A stretch of 40,303 nt of DNA from CAVDHB01 sp963608705. GTDB lineage: Bacteria > Bacteroidota > Bacteroidia > Bacteroidales > Bacteroidaceae. The translations under genes were made by a program, and so were the position numbers. Location: positions 1 through 40,303 of the forward strand of contig CAVDHB010000030.1 in the NCBI GenBank assembly GCA_963608705.1, given 5' to 3'. Each line of letters starts with the position of its first letter. Position 1 is the first letter of the stretch. Shown here in pieces: positions 32,406 through 40,303 of this stretch. The notes beneath the pieces were generated by a model that did no database searches, was not told the origin of the DNA, and saw only the letters and a program-made list of their open reading frames with translations.

Positions 32406-33401
32406 ATGACAGAAGAGAACATTATACCACCTATTGATAAAGATTTACTTCTCAAAGAGTTGACTCCTGAAAAACAGTTGCGGACAACCAACCGGAGCCA
32501 TAATGAGATTTATATCGTGGACTACCAGAACTCCCCCAACCTGGTGAAGGAAATCGGACGTCTGCGAGAGATTGCCTTCCGCACGGCAGGAGGAGGAACG
32601 GGCAAGGCTTTGGACTTGGACCATTTCGACACCGACCCTCATTCCTACAAGCAACTGTTTGTATGGAATCCAGAGAAGCAGGAAATTATCGGAGGTTACC
32701 GCTATATCTGCGGTACGGACGTGAAGTTTGACGCACAGGGACAACCTATCCTCGCCACGTCACACATGTTCCATTTCTCCGACCAATTTATAAAAGACTA
32801 TCTTCCCCAGACCATCGAGTTAGGACGCTCTTTTGTCTCCGTACCCTACCAGTCTACTCGTGCCGGCTCAAAAGCCATCTTCGCACTGGACAACCTGTGG
32901 GACGGACTGGGCGCCTTGACGGTTGTGATGCCAAACGTGAAATACTACTTCGGCAAAATGACCATGTATCCTTCCTACAGCCGCAGAGGGCGCGACATGA
33001 TTCTCTATTTCCTGAAAAAACATTTCATGGACAAGGACAGCCTCATCATTCCCATGAAGCCATTACAAATAGAGGCCGACACGAAGGAGTTCGATAAAAT
33101 CTTCACCGAAGACGGCTTCAAGGAAGACTATAAGATACTGAAAGCGCAAATCAGCCAGTTGGGATACAACATTCCTCCCTTGGTGAACGCTTACATGGGA
33201 CTGTCACCTACGATGAAGATGTTTGGCACTGCCATCAACTACGGCTTCGGAGACGTAGAAGAGACGGGGATTCTGATTGCAGTGGACGAGATATTGGCGG
33301 AAAAGAGAGTACGCCACATCGACTCTTTTGTAAAAGCGCATCCTGAGTCTCTCTCTTTTAGCAGCGGCTCCGTACCTGTTATCCGAAAAGAAACAGTCTG
33401 A
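32406..33401 (+). CDS. glsB: Glycine N-acyltransferase GlsB (OlsB/GNAT-like)
   Basis: 331 residues from the ATG at 32406 (MTEENIIPPIDKDLL). ATG at 32382 or a TTG at 32364 are also possible, and none has a clear ribosome site. The N-terminal part has the hemolysin/OlsB-type acyltransferase pattern: EIGRLREIAFRTAGGGTGKALDLDHFD, then ELGRSFV and SKAIFALDNLWDGLGAL. These enzymes move a 3-hydroxyacyl group from acyl-ACP to an amino acid. In Bacteroides thetaiotaomicron, GlsB makes N-acyl-3-hydroxypalmitoyl glycine, which GlsA then extends. The C-terminal ~100 residues are specific to the Bacteroidetes form. A Nudix gene follows after 27 bases. Confidence 0.8.
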   Translation: MTEENIIPPIDKDLLLKELTPEKQLRTTNRSHNEIYIVDYQNSPNLVKEIGRLREIAFRTAGGGTGKALDLDHFDTDPHSYKQLFVWNPEKQEIIGGYRYICGTDVKFDAQGQPILATSHMFHFSDQFIKDYLPQTIELGRSFVSVPYQSTRAGSKAIFALDNLWDGLGALTVVMPNVKYYFGKMTMYPSYSRRGRDMILYFLKKHFMDKDSLIIPMKPLQIEADTKEFDKIFTEDGFKEDYKILKAQISQLGYNIPPLVNAYMGLSPTMKMFGTAINYGFGDVEETGILIAVDEILAEKRVRHIDSFVKAHPESLSFSSGSVPVIRKETV

Positions 33402-33428
33402 GTCATTCAATGCAGCCTTTTTACAGTT

Positions 33429-33983
33429 ATGGAAGAAAAGAAATACAAGGTAATCGAATCGGAATATCTTATCCGCCGTCCGTGGCTTACGGCCAGAAGG
33501 GACAAACTGCAACTGCCTGACGGAGCTATCAACCCGGAGTACTACGTACTGGAATACCCGGACTGGGTAAACACTATCGCCATCACTAAAGAAGGCGACT
33601 TTATCTTTGTGCGCCAGTATCGCCACGGCATTGATGAAATGTCCACGGAAATCTGCGCCGGAGTGATTGAGAAAGGGGAAGACCCACTGACCGCCGCCAA
33701 GCGGGAACTTTGGGAAGAGACAGGCTACGGCAAGGGTACATGGAAACCGTGGATGAAGATTTGCGGAAATCCAAGCACCACGAACAACTGGACGCACTGC
33801 TTCCTTGCCACGGACGTGGAGCGTGTCTGTGACAAACAGCATTTAGACAAAACGGAACGCATAGAAGTCTTGCGACTCACCTATGAGGAGGTGAAGAAAC
33901 TGCTCATGGACGACCAAATGAAACAAGCCTTGATGGCGGCTCCGTTATGGAAATACGTATCCATGCGGGATAATAAAGGTTGA
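33429..33983 (+). CDS. Nudix hydrolase, ADP-ribose pyrophosphatase-like
   Basis: 184 residues. A complete Nudix box GX5EX7REUXEEXGU is seen at 78-100 (Gly78, Glu84, Arg92-Glu93, Glu96-Glu97, Gly99), holding magnesium. The preceding strand GDFIFVRQYRHGIDEMSTEICAG is typical of ADP-ribose/NudF-type members, which cleave nucleotide-sugar pyrophosphates to a phosphosugar and a nucleoside monophosphate. The exact substrate is not readable. It is probably cotranscribed with glsAB (27-base gap), but no functional link is known. Confidence 0.85.
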   Translation: MEEKKYKVIESEYLIRRPWLTARRDKLQLPDGAINPEYYVLEYPDWVNTIAITKEGDFIFVRQYRHGIDEMSTEICAGVIEKGEDPLTAAKRELWEETGYGKGTWKPWMKICGNPSTTNNWTHCFLATDVERVCDKQHLDKTERIEVLRLTYEEVKKLLMDDQMKQALMAAPLWKYVSMRDNKG

Positions 33984-34039
33984 ACGTTTTTAAATACCCT
34001 TTTGGGCGATTCTTGTACTTCACTTTAAAGGAGTTTGTT

Positions 34040-34047
34040 TATCTTTG
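34040..34047 (+). promoter_or_regulatory. -7 box of the GH105 gene
   Basis: TATCTTTG ends 26 bases before the ATG at 34074. No TTTG is found at the standard -33 distance. Confidence 0.5.
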
Positions 34048-34073
34048 CACACGGAACTAATAAAACAAGAATC

Positions 34074-35201
34074 ATGAACTTAAGAAACTTATTTTTCGGA
34101 GCAGCCTTGCTCTGTCTTACCACAGGAGCACAAGCGGCCAAGAAATGGACGAAACAGGCCGTAGTGAATGTAGTGGAAAAAGTAAACGACCACTGGCAAA
34201 GCACGCATCCTGAACCCACCCATCCTTTCTGGCATCCGGCAGTATACCAGACGGGAAACATGGCGGCTTACAAGGTTACAAAGAAGGCTCAATACAAACA
34301 ATACGCTTTAGCCTGGGCGGAACACAATAACTGGAAAGGGGCCACGTCTGACAACAAGAATGAATGGAAATTCTCTTACGGAGAAAAGCCTGAATATGTG
34401 CTGTTCGGTGACTGGCAGTGCTGTTTCCAGACCTATTACGACTTATACGTTCTGGACGGAAGCAAAGACGCCCACCGTATCGCCCGGGCACGTGAGGTAA
34501 TGGAATACCAAATGTCTACCCCAGAAAAAGGATACTGGTGGTGGGCAGACGCTCTGTATATGGTGATGCCTACAATGACAGACTTATATAAGGCGACAGG
34601 CAACAAGCTGTATCTGGAAAAGCTGTATGAGTACTTCTCTTTCGCCAAGAATCTGATGTACGACAAAGAGACAGGACTGTTCTTCCGTGACGGGAAATAT
34701 GTCTACCCAAAGCACAAGACTCCTGCTGGAAAGAAAGACTTCTGGGCAAGAGGAAACGGATGGGTATTCGCAGCCCTGTCCAAGGTACTGGCGGACCTTC
34801 CCAAAGACGACGCACACCGTGCGGAATACATCGAAGTCTACCAAAAGATGGCGAAGTCCTTGGTCAACTACCAGCAGAAAGAAGGCTACTGGACTCGTAG
34901 TATCATTGACCCGACTTATGTGCCAGGCCGGGAAACAAGTGGAACTTCTCTTTTCATGTTCGGTTATTTATGGGGTGTGAACAACGGCTATCTCGCCAAG
35001 AAAGACTATCAACAAGTTATCAACAAGGGATGGAACTATCTGACCACAATCGCTCTCCAAAGCGACGGCACGGTAGGTTATGTACAACCCATTGGAGAAC
35101 GTGCCGACCAGAACCCGAAGATAGGCCCTCGAAACACGGCGGACTTCGGTGTAGGTGCCTTCTTACTGGCAGCTTCTGAAATGACGAAATACATGAAATA
35201 A
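34074..35201 (+). CDS. GH105 unsaturated rhamnogalacturonyl/glucuronyl hydrolase
   Basis: 375 residues from the ATG at 34074, which follows the -7 box; an upstream non-ATG extension is rejected. Signal peptide MNLRNLFFGAALLCLTTGAQ, so periplasmic or secreted. An (alpha/alpha)6 barrel with YteR/GH88-105 marks: FGDWQCCFQTYYDLY (Asp113), GYWWWADALYMVMP, where Asp159 is the likely general acid, FWARGNGWVFAAL, and ETSGTSLFMFGYLWGV. GH105 hydrolyses the vinyl-ether bond of 4,5-unsaturated uronyl residues left by polysaccharide lyases, using enol hydration. No lyase is nearby, so the source polymer (pectin, ulvan or a glycosaminoglycan) cannot be told. Confidence 0.85.
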   Translation: MNLRNLFFGAALLCLTTGAQAAKKWTKQAVVNVVEKVNDHWQSTHPEPTHPFWHPAVYQTGNMAAYKVTKKAQYKQYALAWAEHNNWKGATSDNKNEWKFSYGEKPEYVLFGDWQCCFQTYYDLYVLDGSKDAHRIARAREVMEYQMSTPEKGYWWWADALYMVMPTMTDLYKATGNKLYLEKLYEYFSFAKNLMYDKETGLFFRDGKYVYPKHKTPAGKKDFWARGNGWVFAALSKVLADLPKDDAHRAEYIEVYQKMAKSLVNYQQKEGYWTRSIIDPTYVPGRETSGTSLFMFGYLWGVNNGYLAKKDYQQVINKGWNYLTTIALQSDGTVGYVQPIGERADQNPKIGPRNTADFGVGAFLLAASEMTKYMK

Positions 35202-35212
35202 AACATAGACTT

Positions 35213-35250
35213 GAAAGGCTTCACTGTGAACTGTCACTGTGAAGCCTTTC
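35213..35250 (+). terminator. Hairpin downstream of the GH105 gene
   Basis: A 12-bp perfect stem GAAAGGCTTCAC (35213-35224) with GTGAAGCCTTTC (35239-35250) begins 11 bases after the stop. It lacks a long T-run, so termination may be partial. Confidence 0.6.
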
Positions 35251-35350
35251 ACATATTCTATACCTACCTCCTTTTAGATTTATAGGAACCCATGAACATT
35301 TCTTATATCGTATAAATCATTTTAAAAGGCTCAGACATTTCAATGCAAAT

Positions 35351-35360
35351 CTATACTTTG
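35351..35360 (+). promoter_or_regulatory. Near-consensus -7 box right before the TPR-HTH start
   Basis: CTATACTTTG contains TA-TTTG elements with one base less or more than the usual spacing and ends only 4 bases before the ATG at 35365. If used, the mRNA would start at or next to the start codon (leaderless). Confidence 0.3.
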
Positions 35361-35364
35361 CAGT

Positions 35365-37155
35365 ATGAAATGGTTGTTGAAAATTTATATAGCTCTTTTT
35401 TGTTTAGTACTGACAGGATGCGATACATTCGTTTGGAACAAGAAATTACAAAGGATAGACCAAGAGTTACAAAAGAGTCCTACTCACGCACTCAAAGCTC
35501 TTGAAAGTATGCAGAAGCCCATCCTCGAAGCGCCAATCAATGCACAAATGAGATATGAAGTGCTAAAAGCCGACGCTCAGAATCAGTTATGCATACCTTT
35601 TTCCTCTGACACGACCATGAAGAAGGTTGTAAGATGGTATTATCTGCATGGAGGGCCGAGCGAAGAGAAAGCTAAGGTATATTACCTGATGGGAGCCGTC
35701 TATCGAGACTTGGAAGAATATCCACTGGCCGTAGACTACCTATTGCGATCATACGAACTTATTAAGGGCAAAGACTTTAACCGAGAATGGAATGTATTAG
35801 TGCAACTTAGCGAATGTTATGCCTATGTCAGACTTTGGAATGAAGCCTTAACCTACGATCGGCATCTATTATCACTTTCACTGACCCAGAAAGAAGATGC
35901 CTATATTGCAGAAGCCTATTTCAAAGGGGGAAATGACTTACAGAACCAAGGGAAGCATAAAGAAGCAATTGCGTATTTTCAAAAAGCACAATCGAAAAGA
36001 CACCTAAAGAATTCCTCTTTACAATCCTTGATACAACTTCACCAATCCTATTCCCTGCTTCAATTAGGGTACATAGAACAGGCCAAACACTATTTACAAA
36101 TTCTACGGCCTCCTTTTCAACCTTCCGAAGAGAGAGCCTTCTATTATTTGACAAAGACCAACTTACTCATCAAAGAAAACGCCCCCATAGATTCTGTACT
36201 ACATTATGCGAAAAAGACCATTGACTCTCATTTCATAAAACAGACCATTCAAGTCTACTCCTTGCTGTCGTCCTACTATCAGAAACTTGCACAACCTCAA
36301 ATTGCCTACCACTATGAGCTATTAAAACAAGAAGCGGAAAACAAACAAGACCAACAACTCATTTATAAAATGGCACATTATATAAATGCAGTGCATAACG
36401 ATTATCTTGCTCACAAAGAAAAACAACGCTTTCAACGAATGGTCATATACACATTAGGCTGTTCTGTATTATGTCTTGCCATCGCTTTTATTGCGTGCTT
36501 CTTCTATATCCGTAATAAAAAAGCAAAAGAACAAATCTATCAGAATTATAAAGTCAAGAACTTGCTATTATCCATTTATAAGGCAAAGATTAAAAATGCG
36601 GATTACATAGACACAGCCTATGAACAAAAACGACATCAATTGCAAACTTCACTGAAAGCCGCATTGAACTCTTTCTCTGATACACAGACGTTGTCCGAAA
36701 TAAAAGAAGCGCTTAAGCTACTTCAACAAAAATCGGAACGAATAAAGGATGCGAAAAAAGAACTGACATTCGCCAGCCAACAAATTACCCTACCCCAAGA
36801 GTATAGTTCAATGAATTTCGCCAAACTGCGAAACACTCCCCTATGTCAAAAACTTACAGAATTGGCTCGCAAGAATGAAAAAGCCAGTGAAGAGGACTTT
36901 CAGACATTGACACTGCTTATAGATGAATATTATCCCGAGTTCAGGACACACCTCTATACCTGCAACACACAAATAACCATACCAGCCATTCGCCTCTGTC
37001 TACTCATAAAATCGGGATATCGCAACGTGGAAATCGCCTCCTTAATGTGTCTATCCCACACCACAATCACCCATAAGATGGAACGAACCTATCTTCTGCT
37101 TACAAAAAAGGAAGGAAAAGCGAAAGACCTAAAGAACTTCTTATCAATAATTTAA
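35365..37155 (+). CDS. Membrane-anchored TPR protein with a C-terminal helix-turn-helix
   Basis: 596 residues. MKWLLKIYIALFCLVLTGC ends in a lipobox (Cys19), so the N-terminus may be a lipoprotein or a first anchor. About 25-350 is helical, with TPR-like units such as AKVYYLMGAVYRDLEEYPLAVDYL and KGGNDLQNQGKHKEAIAYFQKA. A membrane helix lies near 357-380, then a coiled coil (about 385-470), and then a LuxR-like helix-turn-helix at the end (YRNVEIASLMCLSHTTITHKMERTYLLL). It probably senses something outside the cytoplasm and acts on DNA inside. Its A/T content is higher than its neighbours'. The next gene (beta-barrel protein) is a likely target. The ligand is unknown. Confidence 0.75.
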   Translation: MKWLLKIYIALFCLVLTGCDTFVWNKKLQRIDQELQKSPTHALKALESMQKPILEAPINAQMRYEVLKADAQNQLCIPFSSDTTMKKVVRWYYLHGGPSEEKAKVYYLMGAVYRDLEEYPLAVDYLLRSYELIKGKDFNREWNVLVQLSECYAYVRLWNEALTYDRHLLSLSLTQKEDAYIAEAYFKGGNDLQNQGKHKEAIAYFQKAQSKRHLKNSSLQSLIQLHQSYSLLQLGYIEQAKHYLQILRPPFQPSEERAFYYLTKTNLLIKENAPIDSVLHYAKKTIDSHFIKQTIQVYSLLSSYYQKLAQPQIAYHYELLKQEAENKQDQQLIYKMAHYINAVHNDYLAHKEKQRFQRMVIYTLGCSVLCLAIAFIACFFYIRNKKAKEQIYQNYKVKNLLLSIYKAKIKNADYIDTAYEQKRHQLQTSLKAALNSFSDTQTLSEIKEALKLLQQKSERIKDAKKELTFASQQITLPQEYSSMNFAKLRNTPLCQKLTELARKNEKASEEDFQTLTLLIDEYYPEFRTHLYTCNTQITIPAIRLCLLIKSGYRNVEIASLMCLSHTTITHKMERTYLLLTKKEGKAKDLKNFLSII

Positions 37156-37221
37156 AGCCATCATACGTAAATAGCACCTTTTTGGCACCTTCATTATGCG
37201 ACTTATTTGTTCCCCAACACA

Positions 37222-37229
37222 TAACTTTG
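37222..37229 (+). promoter_or_regulatory. -7 box of the outer-membrane beta-barrel gene
   Basis: TAACTTTG matches TAnnTTTG and ends 27 bases before the ATG at 37257, giving the gene its own promoter separate from the TPR-HTH gene. Confidence 0.5.
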
Positions 37230-37256
37230 CAAGCGTAAACCAAAACATAAGACAAG

Positions 37257-37886
37257 ATGAAACAATTATTATCGACCATAATTTTGGGCTTGGCTACCTC
37301 CATGAGTACACAGGCTCAAACGTTACGTAGTGGTATTGAAGCAGGATTCGACCTTTCCACACCTAAAAGTGAAGCAGACAATTCCAAAGCGGGTTTTCAT
37401 GTGGGAGCCACGTTGGAATACAACTTCAAAGGTACCGCAAATCAAGGTTGGTATGGTACCACTGGTGTATTGTTTTCAGCCAAAGGTGCTAAATCCAGTG
37501 AATATTACATTCCGAACAACAATATCAGCGCTACCTGGAAGGCGACAAACTACTGGCTCACCATTCCAGTACATGTAGGTTACAAGATACCAGTTTCCAA
37601 AGTTTCTCTTTGTCTGGAAGCAGGACCTTACATCGGAGTGGGACTTTTCGGTAAAAGCCAAGTGGAAGCAGCAGGGAAGACTGAAACAGTGTCCAGCAAT
37701 GTATTTAAAGACAAGATATATGACCGTTTTGATTGGGGCTTAGGTTTAAAGGCCGGATTACAATTCCGCAAGCATTATCAAGTGAGCCTGGGATATGACT
37801 TCGGTCTACAAAACTTATCCACAAAGAAGAATCTCGCCGATTACAAGAACCGCACCTTTACAGTAAGTGCCGCTTATATTTTCTAA
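37257..37886 (+). CDS. Small outer-membrane beta-barrel protein (PorT/OMP_b-brl-like)
   Basis: 209 residues. Signal peptide MKQLLSTIILGLATSMSTQA, then alternating hydrophobic strands: GIEAGFDLS, AGFHVGATLEYNF, WYGTTGVLFSAKG, YWLTIPVHVGYKI, VSLCLEAGPYIGVGLFG, GLGLKAGLQF, YQVSLGYDFGLQNL, and a last strand ending in Phe (FTVSAAYIF), the usual Bam-recognised terminus. Eight strands give a small barrel like the Bacteroidetes PorT-family domain. Such proteins are often of unknown function, with roles in adhesion or envelope integrity. It lies downstream of the membrane-anchored regulator and has its own -7 box. Confidence 0.8.
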   Translation: MKQLLSTIILGLATSMSTQAQTLRSGIEAGFDLSTPKSEADNSKAGFHVGATLEYNFKGTANQGWYGTTGVLFSAKGAKSSEYYIPNNNISATWKATNYWLTIPVHVGYKIPVSKVSLCLEAGPYIGVGLFGKSQVEAAGKTETVSSNVFKDKIYDRFDWGLGLKAGLQFRKHYQVSLGYDFGLQNLSTKKNLADYKNRTFTVSAAYIF

Positions 37887-37903
37887 TTTCTCCCTTAATA
37901 TAT

Positions 37904-37941
37904 TACCATCTCCAATTCCCATGAAGAAACTGGAGATGGTA
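37904..37941. terminator. Shared hairpin between the beta-barrel and GH92 genes
   Basis: An 11-bp perfect stem (TACCATCTCCA at 37904 with its complement at 37931-37941) lies 18 bases after the beta-barrel stop and 14 bases after the GH92 stop on the other strand. It likely ends both convergent genes, though T-runs are poor. Confidence 0.65.
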
Positions 37942-37954
37942 TATTCATTGAACT

Positions 37955-40162
37955 TTAATACCAACACACAGGTTTATTTCCCATCTCAAACTCCAAGACA
38001 CCACCTTTCATGATGTCCGCATGATTAATCCATGCTTGTTTGAGTTCTTTCCCGTTCAATTTCACGTGCTGGATATACTTATTCTCTTTGCTGTTATGGT
38101 GTGCTATCACCGTAAACCGTCCCCCTGGCACTTTCAACTCCACCTTGTCAAACAACGGAGAACCGAAGAAATAACGCCCTCCGGCTGGCTCTGCCTGATA
38201 AAAACCGATGGAAGAAAGAATGTACCATGCGGACATCTGTCCCACATCCTCATTGCCGGAAATACCGTCTGGCGTGTCGTCATAGAGTGTGGTGAGTACT
38301 TGGCGTACTTTGTCCGCCGTTTTCCAGGGCTGTCCCGCACGGGTGTAGAAATAAAGAATATGATGGCTTGGCTCATTGCCATGGGCGTACTGACCTATCA
38401 AACCGCTGATATCAGGAGAAGCATCCTTTCCCGCATCCCCTTTCACTATGAACAAGGAATCCAGCTTCTGCAAGAACTTCTCCTTACTGCCGAAACACTG
38501 GATAAGTCCTTCCATATCATGAGGCACCAGCCAAGTGTACTGCCAAGCGTTACCCTCGCAATAGTCGTCTCCCCGATGCACGGAATGAATCGGATTGAAC
38601 GGCTCATGGAACTTGCCCTGCTTGTCCTTACCTCTCATAAAACCAGTGGACGAATCGAACAGATACTTATAAGCCTTGCTACGTTGTAGGAACTTCTCAT
38701 AAGCCGCCTTGTCGCCTAATTTCAAGGCTGCCTGTGCCAATGCCCAGTCCGCCAGTCCATACTCCAAGGAATAGGCTACAGACTCATTCATTGTCTCAAA
38801 AGGTATATAACCATACTTCTCGTAGTCCGCCAATCCACGGCTCTCTTTCATGGCCGTCTCCTTCATCGCTTCCAACGCCAATTTTGTATCAAAGCCTTTC
38901 ACACCCTTCAATACTGCCTCCGCCACTACAGGAATACCCGGATTTCCCACCATACAATCGGTCTCGCAACCCATCAGATGCCAGACAGGCAAACGTCCTT
39001 GTTCTTTGTATATATGCAGAAAGGTATTCACCATATCAGCCATACGGTCATCATGAATGAGTGTCATCAGCGGAAACGCCGCACGGTAAGTATCCCAGAG
39101 AGAGAATGTCGTATAATTCACGAAATCCGCTCCTCTATGCACTTTGTTGTCCGCACCGTAGTAACTTTTATCTACGTCGCAAAATACCGAAGGAGCAATC
39201 ATGGTATGATACAAACTGGTATAGAAGATGCGTTGAGCCGTCTTGTCCTGTGTAGTGAGTGCAATGCGAGACAATTCCGCATTCCATTGTTTCTTCGCCT
39301 TTGTCACAGTCTGCTGGAAATTCCATCCCGGCAACTCCGCTTTGAGATTCTTCTGCGCACCTTCCATAGACACGGGCGACAGCGCCACTTTCATGTAAAC
39401 TGTTTCTCCCTTTCGAGTCGTAAAATCCGCACGGCCATACAATGCCTGTCCTCTCGCCTCTTTCCCTTGTAATTCCTCACCGCCAGCTATTAAATGGAAT
39501 TTCTTGAACGGCTTGGAAAACTCAGCCCTGAAATACACTTTCTGGTTATTCGCCCAACCTTTCGAGAAACGATAGCCACAAATAGTCCGGTTATTGAGAA
39601 CCTTGATATAAGTCTCCGTCGCCTTATCCCAGCATCCTCCATTCTCAAGATCAAACACGATACCCGCCTCTTTAGTCGCAGGAAACGTATATTTATGGAA
39701 GCCCACACGAGAAGTAGCGGTCATCTCAGCTTGTACGCCATAACGAAGCAAATAGGTCTTGTAATACCCCGGTGTGACAATCTGACGAGTCCTGTCTGAA
39801 TAAGACCAAAGCCCAGAGGAAGGATTACGCTCATTACCTCTCGCATAAGTTACCTTCCCAACCACAGGCATTGTAGTGATATCAAACAAGTCCCCAATTC
39901 CTGTACCCGAAAGATGCGTGTGGGAAAAACCAATGACCGTTGAATCGGAAGCGTGATACCCCGAACACCAGTCCCAAGACTGTGGAATACTGGTCGGGCC
40001 GACCTGTACAAAACCAAAAGGTACATTAGCTCCCACAAACACATGCCCATGTCCTCCTGTTCCAATCAACGGATCCACAAAACTTGTATAATCTGTCTGC
40101 ACCGCCATTGTAGGCAAGGACAAAGATAACACAAACCCCAGTAAAATTGTTTTTAGTTTCAT
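37955..40162 (-). CDS. GH92 family alpha-mannosidase, secreted
   Basis: 735 residues with a signal peptide (MKLKTILLGFVLSLSLPTMA). GH92 marks run through the chain: FVDPLIGTGGHGHVFVGANVPFG at the start, GFSHTHLSGTG, FSLWDTYRAAFPL, EGNAWQYTWLVPHD (Glu536, likely acid), and GNEDVGQMSAWYILSSIGFY (Asp639, likely base, in a calcium-assisted inverting reaction). GH92 enzymes remove alpha-1,2, -1,3, -1,4 or -1,6 mannose from host or yeast glycans in the periplasm. The linkage cannot be read here. It is a lone gene with its own promoter, not in a locus with susCD. Confidence 0.93.
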   Translation of the reverse strand: MKLKTILLGFVLSLSLPTMAVQTDYTSFVDPLIGTGGHGHVFVGANVPFGFVQVGPTSIPQSWDWCSGYHASDSTVIGFSHTHLSGTGIGDLFDITTMPVVGKVTYARGNERNPSSGLWSYSDRTRQIVTPGYYKTYLLRYGVQAEMTATSRVGFHKYTFPATKEAGIVFDLENGGCWDKATETYIKVLNNRTICGYRFSKGWANNQKVYFRAEFSKPFKKFHLIAGGEELQGKEARGQALYGRADFTTRKGETVYMKVALSPVSMEGAQKNLKAELPGWNFQQTVTKAKKQWNAELSRIALTTQDKTAQRIFYTSLYHTMIAPSVFCDVDKSYYGADNKVHRGADFVNYTTFSLWDTYRAAFPLMTLIHDDRMADMVNTFLHIYKEQGRLPVWHLMGCETDCMVGNPGIPVVAEAVLKGVKGFDTKLALEAMKETAMKESRGLADYEKYGYIPFETMNESVAYSLEYGLADWALAQAALKLGDKAAYEKFLQRSKAYKYLFDSSTGFMRGKDKQGKFHEPFNPIHSVHRGDDYCEGNAWQYTWLVPHDMEGLIQCFGSKEKFLQKLDSLFIVKGDAGKDASPDISGLIGQYAHGNEPSHHILYFYTRAGQPWKTADKVRQVLTTLYDDTPDGISGNEDVGQMSAWYILSSIGFYQAEPAGGRYFFGSPLFDKVELKVPGGRFTVIAHHNSKENKYIQHVKLNGKELKQAWINHADIMKGGVLEFEMGNKPVCWY

Positions 40163-40197
40163 ACCTTATGTTTATTCTGAATGATTGTAAGCAATGA

Positions 40198-40229
40198 CAA
40201 AGGTAAGCATTCTTTTCACACAAGCCAAA
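40198..40229 (-). promoter_or_regulatory. Promoter of the GH92 gene
   Basis: On the minus strand TTTG (40229-40226), a 20-base spacer and TACCTTTG (40205-40198) fit the Bacteroides -33/-7 consensus exactly. The -7 box ends 35 bases before the ATG at 40162. Confidence 0.75.
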
Positions 40230-40246
40230 TTCTGCTGAGAAAGTAA

Positions 40247-40283
40247 TAAAAAAAAGCGGAGTCGCTCCTTTCGGAACAACTCC
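40247..40283 (-). terminator. Intrinsic terminator of a gene to the right of the window
   Basis: On the minus strand an 11-bp stem (40283-40273 with 40268-40258, two G-T pairs) closed by a GAAA tetraloop is followed by GC and eight T residues. It ends a minus-strand gene whose body lies beyond 40303, and it separates that gene from the GH92 promoter. Confidence 0.85.
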
Positions 40284-40303
40284 ACTTCCTGTAAAACGGC
40301 GGC

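Noticed and set aside
31679..32491. 270-residue minus-strand ORF opposite glsA
   Set aside because: Shadow of the conserved acyltransferase gene; no signal or domain.
1..40303. tRNA or rRNA genes
   Set aside because: No tRNA cloverleaf with a GGTTCGA-type T-arm or rRNA stretch was noticed in any intergenic region; the NDH-1, SusC/D and other genes fill most of the window.

Overview
The window looks like a chromosomal segment from a Bacteroidaceae gut anaerobe (Bacteroides or Phocaeicola). The evidence is repeated Bacteroides-type -7 boxes (TAnnTTTG, twice with a TTTG -33 box 20 bases upstream), a SusC/SusD pair with a hybrid two-component regulator, an NDH-1 operon that goes from nuoCD straight to nuoH (no nuoE, nuoF or nuoG), and a glycine-lipid acyltransferase pair. 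The species cannot be fixed from the sequence alone.

Region 1 (1-3600) is accessory and decayed. It holds the tail of an IS1595-like transposase, an unrecognised small ORF, a toxin-antitoxin-like pair (911-1462 and 589-897), the first ~84 codons of a mobilisation coupling-protein gene, a second overlapping toxin-antitoxin-like pair whose toxin reads into the antisense of that fragment, and a frameshifted, N-terminally truncated AlbA/GHKL-type gene. Base 1795 is a visible recombination junction.

Region 2 (3600-5430) holds an uncharacterised ATP-grasp-like gene and a large intergenic region with a 32-33 bp periodic repeat and a 115-bp sequence that recurs at 17367.

Region 3 (5439-16760) is a compact polysaccharide utilisation locus: susD and susC on the minus strand, a divergent hybrid two-component sensor-regulator, and a convergent secreted clan GH-A glycosidase. 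The substrate is unknown.

Region 4 (16760-28000) is a ten-gene NDH-1 operon on the minus strand (nuoA, B, CD, H, I, J, K, L, M, N). It ends in the second 115-bp terminator copy and is bracketed by related CGGTGAG-type palindromic elements. It has a REP-like palindrome between nuoH and nuoI. NuoI carries an unusual Ala/Lys/Glu-rich tail.

Region 5 (28000-34000) is on the plus strand: a small predicted winged-helix protein divergent from nuoA, a membrane acyltransferase, an M20 deacylase resembling the Bacteroides ArgE, overlapping queD-queE (7-deazaguanine synthesis), glsA-glsB (glycine lipid synthesis) and a Nudix hydrolase.

Region 6 (34000-40303) holds a GH105 unsaturated uronyl hydrolase, a membrane-anchored TPR protein with a C-terminal helix-turn-helix, a small outer-membrane beta-barrel protein, and a convergent secreted GH92 alpha-mannosidase with a textbook Bacteroides promoter. 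At the right edge is the intrinsic terminator of a minus-strand gene lying outside the window.
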